The notes under the pieces are model-generated. The model was given only the letters and a program-made list of their open reading frames with translations, was not told the origin of the DNA and searched no databases. Shown here piece after piece: positions 32,001 to 44,500 of a stretch of 64,000 bases of DNA. A program made the translations under genes and the position numbers. Location of the stretch: positions 111,387,241 through 111,451,240 of the forward strand of contig OZ038383.1 in assembly GCA_964036045.1 (NCBI GenBank), given 5' to 3'. This DNA is from Eutreptiella sp. 'Long Island Sound 2002' (taxonomy: Eukaryota; Euglenozoa; Euglenophyceae; Eutreptiales; Eutreptiaceae). Position 1 is the stretch's first letter. Each line of letters starts with the position of its first letter.

Positions 32001-35000
32001 CCGATCAAGACCGATGAAGACCGATCGAGACTGATCAAGACCGATCAAGACCGATCAAGACCGATCAAGACCGATGAAGACAGATGAAGACCGATCAAGA
32101 CCGATCAAGACCGCTCAAGACCGATCAGACCGATCAAGACCGATCAAGACCGACCAAGACCGATCAAGACCGATCAAGACCGATCAAGACCGATCAAGAC
32201 CGATCAAGACCGATCAAGACCGATCAAGAACGCTGAAGACCGATCAAGGCCGATCAAGACCGATAAAGACCGCTCAAGACCGATAAAGACCGATCAAGAC
32301 CGCTCAAGACCAATCAAGACCGATCAAGACCGACCGACTGATCAAGACCGATCAAGACCGCTGAAGACCGATCAAGACCGCTCAAGACCGATCAAGACCG
32401 ATCAAGACCGATAAGGACCGCTCAAGACCGATCAAGAGCGATCAAGACCGATCAAGACCGCTCAAGACCGATCAAGACCGATCAAGACCGATCAAGACCG
32501 ATCAACACCGATCAAGACCGCTGAAGACCGATCAAGACCGATCAAGACCGATCAAGACCGATCAAGACCGATCAAGGCCGATCAAGACCGATCAAGACCG
32601 CTCAAGACCGCTCAAGACCGATCAAGACCGATCAAGACCGATCAAGACCGATCAAGACCGATCAAGACCGATCAAGACCGATGAAGACCGATCGAGACTG
32701 ATCAAGACCGATCAACACCGAGCAAGACCGATCAAGACCGATCAAGACCGATGAAGACAGATGCAGACCGATCAAGACCGATCAAGACCGCTCAAGACCG
32801 ATCAGACCGATCAAGACCGATCAAGACCGACCAAGACCGATCAAGACCGATCAAGACCGATCAAGACCAATCAAGACCGATCAAGACCGATCAAGACCGA
32901 TCAAGAACGCTGAAGACCGATCAAGACCGATCAAGACCGTTAAGACCGCTCAAGACCGATAAAGACCGATCAAGACCGCTCAAGACCAATCAAGTCCGAT
33001 CAAGACCGACCGACTGATCAAGACCGATCAAGACCGCTGAAGACCGATCAAGACCGCTCAAGACCGATCAAGACCGATCAAGACCGATAAGGACCGCTCA
33101 AGACCGATCAAGAGCGATCAAGACCGATCAAGACCGCTCAAGACCGATCAAGACCGATCAAGACCGATCAAGACCGATCAACACCGATCAAGACCGCTGA
33201 AGACCGATCAAGACCGATCAAGACCGATCAAGACCGATCAAGACCGATAAGGACCGCTCAAGACCGATCAAGACCGATCAAGACCAATCAAGACCGATCA
33301 AGACCGATCAAGACTGATCAAGACCGATCAAGACCGATCAAGATCGCTGAAGACCGATCAAGACCGATAACCCCGATAAAGACCGATCAAGACCGATCAA
33401 GACCGATCAAAACCGAGCAAGACCGATCAAGACCGATCAAGACCGATCAAGACCACTGAAGACCGATCAAGACCGCTCAAGACCGATCAAGACCGATCAA
33501 GACCGATCAAGACCGATCAAGATCGATCAAGACCAATCAAGACCGATCAAGACCGATCAAGACCGATAAAGACCGCTCAAGACCGATAAAGACCGATCAA
33601 GACCGCTCAAGACCGATCAAGACCGATCAAGACCGATCAAGACCGATCAAGACCGATCAAGACCGCTGAAGACCGATCAAGACCGATCAAGACCGATAAG
33701 GACCGCTCAAGACCGATCAAGAGCGATCAAGACCGATCAAGACCGCTCAAGACCGATCAAGACCGATCAAGACCGATCAAGACCGATCAAGACCGATCAA
33801 GACCGATCAAGACCGATCAAGACCGATCAAGACCGATCAAGACCGATGAAGACCGATCGAGACTGATCAAGACCGATCAAGACCGATCAAGACCGATCAA
33901 GACCGATGAAGACAGATGAAGACCGATCAAGACCGATCAAGACCGCTCAAGACCGATCAGACCGATCAAGACCGATCAAGACCGACCAAGACCGATCAAG
34001 ACCGATCAAGACCGATCAAGACCAATCAAGACCGATCAAGACCGATCAAGACCGATCAAGAACGCTGAAGACCGATCAAGACCGATCAAGACCGATAAAG
34101 ACCGCTCAAGACCGATAAAGACCGATCAAGACCGCTCAAGACCAATCAAGACCGATCAAGACCGACCGACTGATCAAGACCGATCAAGACCGCTGAAGAC
34201 CGATCAAGACCGCTCAAGACCGATCAAGACCGATCAAGACCGATAAGGACCGCTCAAGACCGATCAAGAGCGATCAAGACCGGTCAAGACCGCTCAAGAC
34301 CGATCAAGACCGATCAAGACCGATCAAGACCGATCAACACCGATCAAGACCGCTGAAGACCGATCAAGACCGATCAAGACCGATCAAGACCGATCAAGAC
34401 CGATAAGGACCGCTCAAGACCGATCAAGACCGATCAAGACCAATCAAGACCGATCAAGACCGATGAAGACCGATCAAGACCGATCAAGACCGATCAAGAT
34501 CGCTGAAGACCGATCAAGACCGATAACCCCGATAAAGACCGATCAAGACCGATCAAGACCGATCAAGACCGATCAAAACCGAGCAAGACCGATCAAGACC
34601 GATCAAGACCGATCAAGACCACTGAAGACCGATCAAGACCGCTCAAGACCGATCAAGACTGATCAAGACCGATCAAGACTGATCAAGATCGATCAAGACC
34701 AATCAAGACCGATCAAGACCGATCAAGACCGATAAAGACCGCTCAAGACCGATAAAGACCGATCAAGACCGCTCAAGACCGATCAAGACCGATCAAGACC
34801 GATCAAGACCGATCAAGACCGATCAAGACCGCTGAAGACCGATCAAGACCGATAACCCCGATAAAGACCGATCAAGACCGATGAAGACCGATCAAGACCG
34901 ATCAAGACCGATCAAGACCGGTCAAGACCGATCAAGACCGGTCAAGACCACTGAAGACCGATCAAGACCGCTCAAGACCGATCAAGACCGACCAAGACCG

Positions 35001-35515
35001 ATCAAGACCGATCAAGATCGATCAAGACCGCTGAAGACCGATCAAGACCGATCAAGACCGGTCAAGACCGATCAAGACCGATCAAGACCACTGAAGACCG
35101 ATCAAGACCGCTCAAGACCGATCAAGACCGATCAAGACCAATCAAGACCGTTCATGACCGATCAAGACCGATCAAGACCGCTGAAGACCGATCAAGACCG
35201 ATCAAGACCGCGCAAGACCGATGGAGACCGCTCAAGACCGATCAAGACCGATCAAGACCGATCAAGACCGATCAAGACCGAGCAAGACCGATCAAGACCG
35301 ATCAAGACCGATCAAGACCGATCAAGACCGATCAAGACCGCTCAAGACCGATCAAGACCGATCAAGACCGATCAAGACCGATCAAGACCGATCGAGACGG
35401 ATCAGGGCCGAACAAGACACATCAGAGCGATCAAGACAAATTAGCACCGATGCGGACCGATCATGACCGATGAGGACCGATCAAGACCGATCAAGACTGA
35501 TCAAGACCGATCAAG

Positions 35516-35581
35516 CCGACGCAAAAGCAATGCTAAACCAACACAAAAGCAAAACTAAACCGACGCAAAAGCAATGCTATT
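35516..35581 (+). repeat. 22-bp repeat family, left block
   Basis: Three exact 22-bp units run from 35516, 35538 and 35560, built as CCGACGCAAAAGC followed by AATGCTAAA. They start directly where the 10-bp satellite decays. The unit shares CCGA and AAAGC with the two main satellites and is twice 11 bp long. Confidence 0.85.
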
Positions 35582-35943
35582 CGAACGCAAAGGAGGGTCG
35601 GGCTTTCACTTGCGGGGGGGGGGTCGATGGAGCCCTCCGGCCAGACCCCCCCCCAAAAAAAAGGGCTCAATTGACGGGCCCCCGAAAATCCTACCGAGGC
35701 TGACCCCCGGGCCCCGGAGGTGACCCGGACCCGAAATTCGGCAAAAAATGAAAGTGCGATTTTTGGAATCAGCGCGTCGAGGAGGTTCAGAAAAGTCATC
35801 ATTTGCCATGTATTTGGTAAAAAAAAATTAACCGTTTTCAATGCTCAAAAGAAAATTTTAGCGCCTTCGGCGCCAGAGTTCATAGTAACTGATTAATGGT
35901 ACTGTCAATTGAGCCCTTTTCCCGAACCCCCGCAAAAGAAAAC
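35582..35943. other. Unique spacer inside the satellite field
   Basis: This is the only non-satellite sequence after 12,867. It carries a G run and a C run about 30 bp apart (near 35,611-35,655), a 262-bp element with inverted-repeat ends, A/T-rich patches, and a small GCGCC-TTC-GGCGC hairpin at 35,861-35,873. Open frames are short and show no domain. It may be what split an originally continuous block of the 22-bp family. Confidence 0.7.
35659..35920. mobile_element. Candidate MITE-like element, 262 bp, 17-bp terminal inverted repeats
   Basis: AAAAGGGCTCAATTGAC at 35,659-35,675 is perfectly inverted at 35,904-35,920. The interior is non-coding and mixed in composition. Miniature inverted-repeat elements have this size and form. 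A target-site duplication was not identified at the outer edges, and only one copy is present in the window, so mobility is inferred only from the ends and from the insertion-like context. Confidence 0.4.
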
Positions 35944-36056
35944 CCGACACTCGAAAAGCAATGCTAAACCGACAAAAAAACAATGCTAAACCGATGCAAT
36001 AGCAATGCTAACCGGAGGCAAAAGCAATGCTAAACCAACACAAAAGGAATGCTAAT
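35944..36056 (+). repeat. 22-bp repeat family, right block
   Basis: Five units of 25, 22, 21, 23 and 22 bp, all ending AATGCTAA(A/T) and beginning CCGA, CCGG or CCAA. They are more diverged than the left block. The last unit, beginning CCAACACAAAAG, closely matches the second unit of the left block. The 10-bp satellite resumes at about 36,060. Confidence 0.8.
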
Positions 36057-36059
36057 CCG

Positions 36060-36430
36060 ACCAATCAGGACCGATCAAGACCGATCAAGATCGATGCGGA
36101 CCGGTCAGGACCGTTGCGGAGCAATCAAGACCGCTCAAAACCGATCAAGACCGCTCAAGACCGATCAAGACCGCTCAAGACCGCTCAAGACCGATCAAGA
36201 CCACTCAAGACCGCTCAAGACCGCTCAAGACCGATCAAGACCGATCAAGACCGATCAAGACCGCTCAAGACCGATCAAGACCGATCCAGACCGATCCAGA
36301 CCAATCAAGAACGATGAAGACCGATAAAGACCGCTCAAGACCGATCAAGACCGATCAAGTCCGATCAAGACCGATCAAGACCGCTCAAGACCGATCAAGA
36401 ACCAATCAAGACCGCTCAAGACCGATCAAG
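36060..36430 (+). repeat. 10-bp satellite, block 3
   Basis: About 37 units of ACCGATCAAG. The first 60 bases are the most diverged (GATGCGGACCGG, GTTGCGGAGCAATC), as at the facing edge near 35,390-35,515. It ends at the hybrid unit ACCGAAGCCT at 36,431. Confidence 0.95.
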
Positions 36431-37795
36431 ACCGAAGCCTACCGAAAGCCTACCGAAAGCCTACCGAAAGCCTACCGAAGGCCCACTGAAAGCCCGCCTA
36501 CCGAAAGCCTACCGAATGCCTACCGAACGCCTGCCGAAAGCCTACCGAAAGCCTACCGAAAGCCTACCGAAAGCCTACCGAAAGCCTGCCAAAAGCGTAC
36601 CGAAAGCCCACCGAAAGCCTACCAAAAGCCTACGGAAAGCCCACCGAAAGCCTACCGAAAGCCCACCGAAAGCCCACCGAAAGCCTACCGAAAGCCTGCC
36701 GAAAGCGTACCGAAAGCCTACCGAAAGCCTACCGAAAGCCTACCGAAAGCCTACCGAAAGCCTACCGAAAGCCCACCGAAAGCCTACGAAAAGCCTACCG
36801 AAAGCCCACCGAAAGCCTAACGAAAGCCTACCGAAAGCCTACCGAAAGCCTACCGAAAGCCTACCGAAAGCCTACCGAAAGCCTACCGAAAGCCTACCGA
36901 AAGCCTACCGAAAGCCTGCCGAAAGCCTACCGAAAGCCTACCGAAAGCCTACGAAAAGCCTACCGAAAGCCCACCGAAAGCCTACCGAAAGCCTACCGAA
37001 AGCCTACCGAAAGCCTACCGAAAGCCTACCGAAAGCCTACCGAAAGCCTGCCGAAAGCCTACCGAAAGCCCACCGAAAGCCTACCGAAAGCCTACCGAAA
37101 GCCTACCGAAAGCCTACCGAAAGCCTACCGAAAGCCCACCGAAAGCCTACCGAAAGCCTACCGAACGCCTGCCGAAAGCCTACCGAAAGCCTACCGAAAG
37201 CCTACCGAAAGCCTACCGAAAGCCTGCCAAAAGCGTACCGAAAGCCCACCGAAAGCCTACCGAAAGCCTACCGAAAGCCTACCGAAAGCCTGCCGAAAGC
37301 CCACCGAAAGCCTACCGAAAGCCTACCGAAAGCCTGCCGAAAGCCTACCGAAAGCCTACCGAAAGCCTACCGAAAGCCTACCGAAAGCCTACCGAAAGCC
37401 TACCGAAAGCCCACCGAAAGCCTACGAAAAGCCTACCGAAAGCCCACCGAAAGCCTACCGAAAGCCTACCGAAAGCCTACCGAAAGCCTACCGAAAGCCT
37501 ACCGAAAGCCTACCGAAAGCTTGCCGAAAGCCTGCCGAAAGCCTACCAAAAGCCCACCGAAAGCCTACCGAAAGCCTACCGAAAGCCTACCGAAAGCCTA
37601 CCGAAAGCCTACCGAAAGCCTACCGAAAGCCTACCGAAAGCCTGCCAAAAGCGTACCGAAAGCCCACCGAAAGCCTAGCGAAAGCCTACCGAAAGCCTAC
37701 CGAAAGCCTGCCGAAAGCCCACCGAAAGCCTACCGAAAGCCTACCGAAAGCCTACCGAAGGCCCACCGAAAGCCCGCCTACCGAAAGCCTACCGA

Positions 37796-39828
37796 ATGCC
37801 TACCGAACGCCTGCCGAAAGCCTACCGAAAGCCTACCGAAAGCCTACCGAAAGCCTACCGAAAGCCTACCGAAAGCCTGCCGAAAGCCTACCGAAAGCCT
37901 ACCGAAAGCCCACCGAAAGCCTACCGAAAGCCTACGGAAAGCCCACCGAAAGCCTACCGAAAGCCTACCGAAAGCCCACCGAAAGCCTACGGAAAGCCCA
38001 CCGAAAGCCCACCGAAAGCCTACCGAAAGCCTACGGAAAGCCCAACGAAAACCTACGAAAAGCCTACCGAAAGCCCACCGAAAGCCTACCGAAAGCCTAC
38101 CCAAAGCCTACCGAAAGCCTACCGAAAGCCTACCGAAAGCCTACCGAAAGCCTACCGAAAGCCTACCGAAAGCCTGCCGAAAGCCTACCGAAAGCCCACC
38201 GAAAGCCTACCGAAAGCCTACCGAAAGCCTGCCGAAAGCCTACTGAAAGCCTACCGAAAGCCTACCGAAAGCCTACCGAAAGCCCACCGAAAGCCTACGA
38301 AAAGCCTACCGAAAGCCCACCGAAAGCCTACCGAAAGCCTACCGAAAGCCTACCGAAAGCCTACCGAAAGCCTACCGAAGGCCCACCGAAAGCCCGCCTA
38401 CCGAAAGCCTACCGAATGCCTACCGAACGCCTGCCGAAAGCCTACCGAAAGCCTACCGAAAGCCTGCCGAAAGCCTACCGAAAGCCTGCCAAAAGCGTAC
38501 CGAAAGCCCACCGAAAGCCTACCAAAAGCCTACGGAAAGCCCACCGAAAGCCTACCGAAAGCCCACCGAAAGCCCACCGAAAGCCTACCGAAAGCCTGCC
38601 GAAAGCGTACCGAAAGCCTACCGAAAGCCTACCGAAAGCCTACCGAAAGCCTACCGAAAGCCCACCGAAAGCCTACGAAAAGCCTACCGAAAGCCCACCG
38701 AAAGCCTAACGAAAGCCTACCGAAAGCCTACCGAAAGCCTACCGAAAGCCTACCGAAAGCCTGCCAAAAGCGTACCGAAAGCCCACCGAAAGCCTAGCGA
38801 AAGCCTACCGAAAGCCTACCGAAAGCCTGCCGAAAGCCCACCGAAAGCCTACCGAAAGCCTACCGAAAGCCTACCGAAGGCCCACCGAAAGCCCGCCTAC
38901 CGAAAGCCTACCGAATGCCTACCGAACGCCTGCCGAAAGCCTACCGAAAGCCTACCGAAAGCCTACCGAAAGCCTACCGAAAGCCTACCGAAAGCCTGCC
39001 GAAAGCCTACCGAAAGCCTACCGAAAGCCCACCGAAAGCCTACCGAAAGCCTACGGAAAGCCCACCGAAAGCCTACCGAAAGCCTACCGAAAGCCCACCG
39101 AAAGCCTACGGAAAGCCCACCGAAAGCCCACCGAAAGCCTACCGAAAGCCTACGGAAAGCCCAACGAAAACCTACGAAAAGCCTACCGAAAGCCCACCGA
39201 AAGCCTACCGAAAGCCTACCCAAAGCCTACCGAAAGCCTACCGAAAGCCTACCGAAAGCCTACCGAAAGCCTACCGAAAGCCTACCGAAAGCCTGCCGAA
39301 AGCCTACCGAAAGCCCACCGAAAGCCTACCGAAAGCCTACCGAAAGCCTGCCGAAAGCCTACTGAAAGCCTACCGAAAGCCTACCGAAAGCCTACCGAAA
39401 GCCCACCGAAAGCCTACGAAAAGCCTACCGAAAGCCCACCGAAAGCCTACCGAAAGCCTACCGAAAGCCTACCGAAAGCCTACCGAAAGCCTACCGAAGG
39501 CCCACCGAAAGCCCGCCTACCGAAAGCCTACCGAATGCCTACCGAACGCCTGCCGAAAGCCTACCGAAAGCCTACCGAAAGCCTACCGAAAGCCTACCGA
39601 AAGCCTGCCAAAAGCGTACCGAAAGCCCACCGAAAGCCTACCAAAAGCCTACGGAAAGCCCACCGAAAGCCTACCGAAAGCCCACCGAAAGCCCACCGAA
39701 AGCCTACCGAAAGCCTGCCGAAAGCGTACCGAAAGCCTACCGAAAGCCTACCGAAAGCCTACCGAAAGCCTACCGAAAGCCCACCGAAAGCCTACGAAAA
39801 GCCTACCGAAAGCCCACCGAAAGCCTAA
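37796..39828 (+). repeat. 1,119-bp higher-order duplication in the 11-bp satellite
   Basis: Segment 37,796-38,709 recurs almost unchanged at 38,915-39,828, with the same order of variant units, including the rare CCCAACGAAAACCTACGAAAAG. Part of it recurs a third time from 40,771, a further 1,856 bp on. The lag of 1,119 is not a multiple of 11, because indels inside the segment are copied with it. Confidence 0.85.
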
Positions 39829-41584
39829 CGAAAGCCTACCGAAAGCCTACCGAAAGCCTACCGAAAGCCTACCGAAAGCCTACCGAAAGCCTACCGAAAG
39901 CCTACCGAAAGCCTACCGAAAGCCTGCCGAAAGCCTACCGAAATTCTACCGAAAGCCTACGAAAAGCCTACCGAAAGCCCACCGAAAGCCTACCGAAAGC
40001 CTACCGAAAACCTACCGAAAGCCTACCGAAAGCCTACCGAAAGCCTACCGAAAGCCTGCCGAAAGCCTACCGAAAGCCCACCGAAAGCCTACCGAAAGCC
40101 TACCGAAAGCCTACCGAAAGCCTACCGAAAGCCTACCGAAAGCCCACCGAAAGCCTACCGAAAGCCTACCGAACGCCTGCCGAAAGCCTACCGAAAGCCT
40201 ACCGAAAGCCTACCGAAAGCCTGCCAAAAGCGTACCGAAAGCCCACCGAAAGCCTACCGAAAGCCTACCGAAAGCCTACCGAAAGCCTACCGAAAGCCCA
40301 CCGAAAGCCTACCGAAAGCCTACCGAAAGCCTGCCGAAAGCCTACCGAAAGCCTACCGAAAGCCTACCGAAAGCCTACCGAAAGCCTACCGAAAGCCTAC
40401 CGAAAGCCCACCGAAAGCCTACGAAAAGCCTACCGAAAGCCCACCGAAAGCCTACCGAAAGCCTACCGAAAGCCTACCGAAAGCCTACCGAAAGCCTACC
40501 GAAAGCCTACCGAAAGCTTGCCGAAAGCCTGCCGAAAGCCTACCAAAAGCCCACCGAAAGCCTACCGAAAGCCTACCGAAAGCCTACCGAAAGCCTACCG
40601 AAAGCCTACCGAAAGCCTACCGAAAGCCTACCGAAAGCCTGCCAAAAGCGTACCGAAAGCCCACCGAAAGCCTAGCGAAAGCCTACCGAAAGCCTACCGA
40701 AAGCCTGCCGAAAGCCCACCGAAAGCCTACCGAAAGCCTACCGAAAGCCCGCCTACCGAAAGCCTACCGAATGCCTACCGAACGCCTGCCGAAAGCCTAC
40801 CGAAAGCCTACCGAAAGCCTACCGAAAGCCTACCGAAAGCCTACCGAAAGCCTGCCGAAAGCCTACCGAAAGCCTACCGAAAGCCCACCGAAAGCCTACC
40901 GAAAGCCTACGGAAAGCCCACCGAAAGCCTACCGAAAGCCTACCGAAAGCCCACCGAAAGCCTACGGAAAGCCCACCGAAAGCCCACCGAAAGCCTACCG
41001 AAAGCCTACGGAAAGCCCAACGAAAACCTACGAAAAGCCTACCGAAAGCCCACCGAAAGCCTACCGAAAGCCTACCCAAAGCCTACCGAAAGCCTACCGA
41101 AAGCCTACCGAAAGCCTACCGAAAGCCTACCGAAAGCCTGCCGAAAGCCTACCGAAAGCCCACCGAAAGCCTACCGAAAGCCTACCGAAAGCCTGCCGAA
41201 AGCCTACCGAAAGCCTACCGAAAGCCTACCGAAAGCCTACCGAAAGCCCACCGAAAGCCTACGAAAAGCCTACCGAAAGCCCACCGAAAGCCTACCGAAA
41301 GCCTACCGAAAGCCTACCGAAAGCCCACCGAAAGCCTACCGAAAGCCTACCGAAAGCCTACCGAAAGCCTACCGAAAGCCTACCGAAAGCCTACCGAAAG
41401 CCCACCGAAAGCCCACCAAAAGCCTACCGAAAGCCTACCGAAAGCCTACCGAAAGCCTACCGAAAGCCTGCCGAAAGCCTACCGAAAGCCTACCGAAAGC
41501 CCACCGAAAGCCTACCGAAAGCCTACCGAAAGCCTACCGAAAGCCTACCGAAAGCCTACCGAAAGCCTACCGAAAGCCTACCGA

Positions 41585-44500
41585 ATGCCTACCAAAAAGC
41601 CACCGAAAGCCTACCGAAAGCCTACCGAACGCCTGCCGAAAGCCTACCGAAAGCCTACCGAAAGCCTACGGAAAGCCTACCGAAAGCCTGCCAAAAGCCT
41701 ACCGAAAGCCCACCGAAAGCCTACCGAAAGCCTACCGAAAGCCCACCGAAAGCCTACCGAAAGCCTACCGAAAGCCTACAGAAAGCCTGCCGAAAGCCCA
41801 CCGAAAGGCTACCGAAAGCCTACCGAAAGCCTGCCGAAAGCCTACCGAAAGCCTACCGAAAGCCTACCGAAAGCCTACCGAAAGCCTACCGAAAGCCCAC
41901 CGAAAGCCTACGAAAAGCCTACCGAAAGCCCACCGAAAGCCTACCAAAAGCCTACCGAAAGCCTACCGAAAGCCTACCGAAAGCCTACCGAAAGCCTACC
42001 GAAAGCCCACCGAAAGCCCACGGAAAGCCTACCGAAAGCCTACCGAAAGCCCACCGAAAGCCTACCGAAAGCCTACCGAAAGCCTACCGAAAGCCTACCG
42101 AAAGCCTACCGAAAGCCCACCGAAAGCCCACGGAAAGCCTACCGAAAGCCTACCGAAAGCCCACCGAAAGCCTACCGAAAGCCTACCGAAAGCCTACCGA
42201 AAGCCTACCGAAAGCCCGACGAAAGCCTACCAAAAGCCTACCGAAAGCCTACCGAAAGCCTACCGAAAGCCTACCGAAAGCCTACCGAAAGCCTACCGAA
42301 AGCCTACCGAAAGCCCACCGAAAGCCCACGGAAAGCCTACCTAGGCCTACCGAAAGCCCACCGAAAGCCTACCGAAAGCCTACCGAAAGCCTACCGAAAG
42401 CCCGCCGAAAGCCCACTGAAAGCCTACCGAAAGCCTACCGAAAGCCCACCGAAAGCCTACCAAAAGCCTACCGAAAGCCTACCGAAAGTCTACCGAAAGC
42501 CCACCGAAAGCCCACGGAAAGCCTACCGAAAGCCTACCGAAAGCCTACCGAAAGCCCACCGAAAGCCTACCAAAAGCCTACCGAAAGCCTACCGAAAGCC
42601 TACCGAAAGCCTACCGAAAGCCTACCTAAAGCCTACCGAAAGCCCACCGAAAGCCCACGGAAAGCCTACCGAAAGCCTACCGAAAGCCTACCGAAAGCCT
42701 ACCGAAAGCCTACCGAAAGCCTACCGAAAGCCCACCGAAAGCCCACGGAAAGCCTACCGAAAGCCTACCGAAAGCCCACCGAAAGCCTACCGAAAGCCTA
42801 CCGAAAGCCTACCGAAAGCCTGCCGAAAGCCCACTGAAAGCCTACCGAAAGCCTACCGAAAGCCTACCGAAAGCCTACCGAAAGCCTACCGAAAGCCTAC
42901 CGAAAGCCTACCGAAAGCCCACCGAAAGCCTACGAAAAGCCTACCGAAAGCCCACCGAAAGCCTACCGAAAGCCTACCGAAAGCCTACCGAAAGCCTACC
43001 GAAAGCCTACGAAAGCCTACCGAAAGCCTGCCGAAAGCCTACCGAAAGCCTACCGAAAGCCCACCGAAAGCCTACCGAAAGCCTACCGAAAGCGTACCAA
43101 AAGCCTACCGAAAGCCTACCGAAAGCCCACCGAAAGCCTACCGAAAGCCTACCGAAAGCCTACCGAAAGCCTACCGAAAGCCTACCGAAAGCCTACCGAA
43201 AGCCCACCGAAAGCCTACCGAAAGCCTACCGAAAGCCTACAGAAAGCCTGCCGAAAGCCCACCGAAAGCCTACCGAAAGCCTACCGAAAGCCTGCCGAAA
43301 GCCTACCGAAAGCCCACCGAAAGCCTACCGAAAGCCTACCGAAAGCCTACCGAAAGCCCACCGAAAGCCTACGAAAAGCCTACCGAAAGCCCACCGAAAG
43401 CCTACCAAAAGCCTACCGAAAGCCTACCGAAAGCCTACCGAAAGCCTACCGAAAGCCCATGGAAAGCCCACGGAAAGCCTACCGAAAGCCTACCGAAAGC
43501 CTACAGAAAGCCTGCCGAAAGCCCACCGAAAGCCTACCAAAAGCCTACCGAAAGCCTACCGAAAGCCTACCGAAAGCCTACCGAAACCCTACCGAAAGCC
43601 TACCGAAAGCCACCGAAAGCCCACGGAAAGCCTACCGAAAGCCTACCGAAAGCCCACCGAAAGCCTACCGAAAGCCTACCCAAAGCCTACCGAAAGCCTG
43701 CCGAAAGCCCACTGAAAGCCTACCGAAAGCCTACCGAAAGCCTACCGAAAGCCTACCGAAAGCCTACCGAAAGCCTACCGAAAGCCTACCGAAAGCCCAC
43801 CGAAAGCCTACGAAAAGCCTACCGAAAGCCCACCGAAAGCCTACCGAAAGCCTACCGAAAGCCTACCGAAAGCCTACCGAAAGCCTACCGAAAGCCTGCC
43901 GAAAGCCTACCGAAAGCCTACCGAAAGCCCACCGAAAGCCTACCGAAAGCCTACCGAAAGCCTACCAAAAGCCTACCGAAAGCCTACCGAAAGCCTACCG
44001 AAAGCCTACCGAAAGCCTACCGAAAGCCTACCGAAAGCCTGCCGAAAGCCTACCGAAAGCCTACCGAAAGCCTACCGAAAGCCTGCCGAAAGCCTACCGA
44101 AAGCCTACCGAAAGCCCACCGAAAGCCTACCGAAAGCCTACCGAAAGCCTACCAAAAGCCTACCGAAAGCCTACCGAAAGCCCACCGAAAGCCTACCGAA
44201 AGCCTACCGAAAGCCTACCGAAAGCCTGCCGAAAGCCTACCGAAAGCCTACCGAAAGCCCACCGAAAGCCTACCGAAAGACTACCGAAAGCCTGCCAAAA
44301 GCGTACCGAAAGCCCACCGAAAGCCTACCAAAAGCCTACGGAAAGCCCACCGAAAGCCTACCGAAAGCCCACCGAAAGCCCACCGAAAGCCTACCGAAAG
44401 CCTACCGAAAGCCCACCGAAAGCCTACCGAAAGCCTACCGAAAGCCTGCCGAAAGCCTACCGAAAGCCTACCGAAAGCCTGCCGAAAGCGTACCGAAAGC

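Larger units (their letters stand above)
14987..35515 (+). repeat. 10-bp satellite, main block (20.5 kb)
   Basis: Roughly 2,050 units of ACCGATCAAG, all in one orientation. Two domains can be told apart. From about 15,101 to 26,000 units keep an exact 10-bp register and carry a marker, ACCGGTCAGCCCCGTTCAAG, at 18201, 19261, 19831, 20471, 21111, 21491, 22151, 22831, 23521, 24371 and 25071. From 26,001 to 35,515 the register shifts several times through units such as ACAAG, ACCGATCAG and ACCGATAACCCCGATAAAG. The consensus has no stop in any forward frame, while the reverse strand has TGA every 30 bp. Variants with GATAAAG and GATGAAG create forward stops, which is why forward frames are short here. 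Confidence 0.97.

Noticed and set aside
35755-35770. GATTTTTGGA in the spacer, resembling an Sm-binding site of a spliceosomal or spliced-leader RNA
   Set aside because: No snRNA-like 5' region, conserved pairing sequence or promoter box was seen around it; a ten-base match is expected by chance.
35861-35873. GCGCC-TTC-GGCGC hairpin as a transcription terminator
   Set aside because: No T tract follows and no transcript is evident; factor-independent termination of this type is bacterial.
37844-38104. Reverse-strand frames of 64-86 codons (Phe/Arg/Gly-rich) within the 11-bp satellite
   Set aside because: They open only where T to C variants remove the TAG carried by each reverse unit, and identical copies recur with the duplicated blocks.
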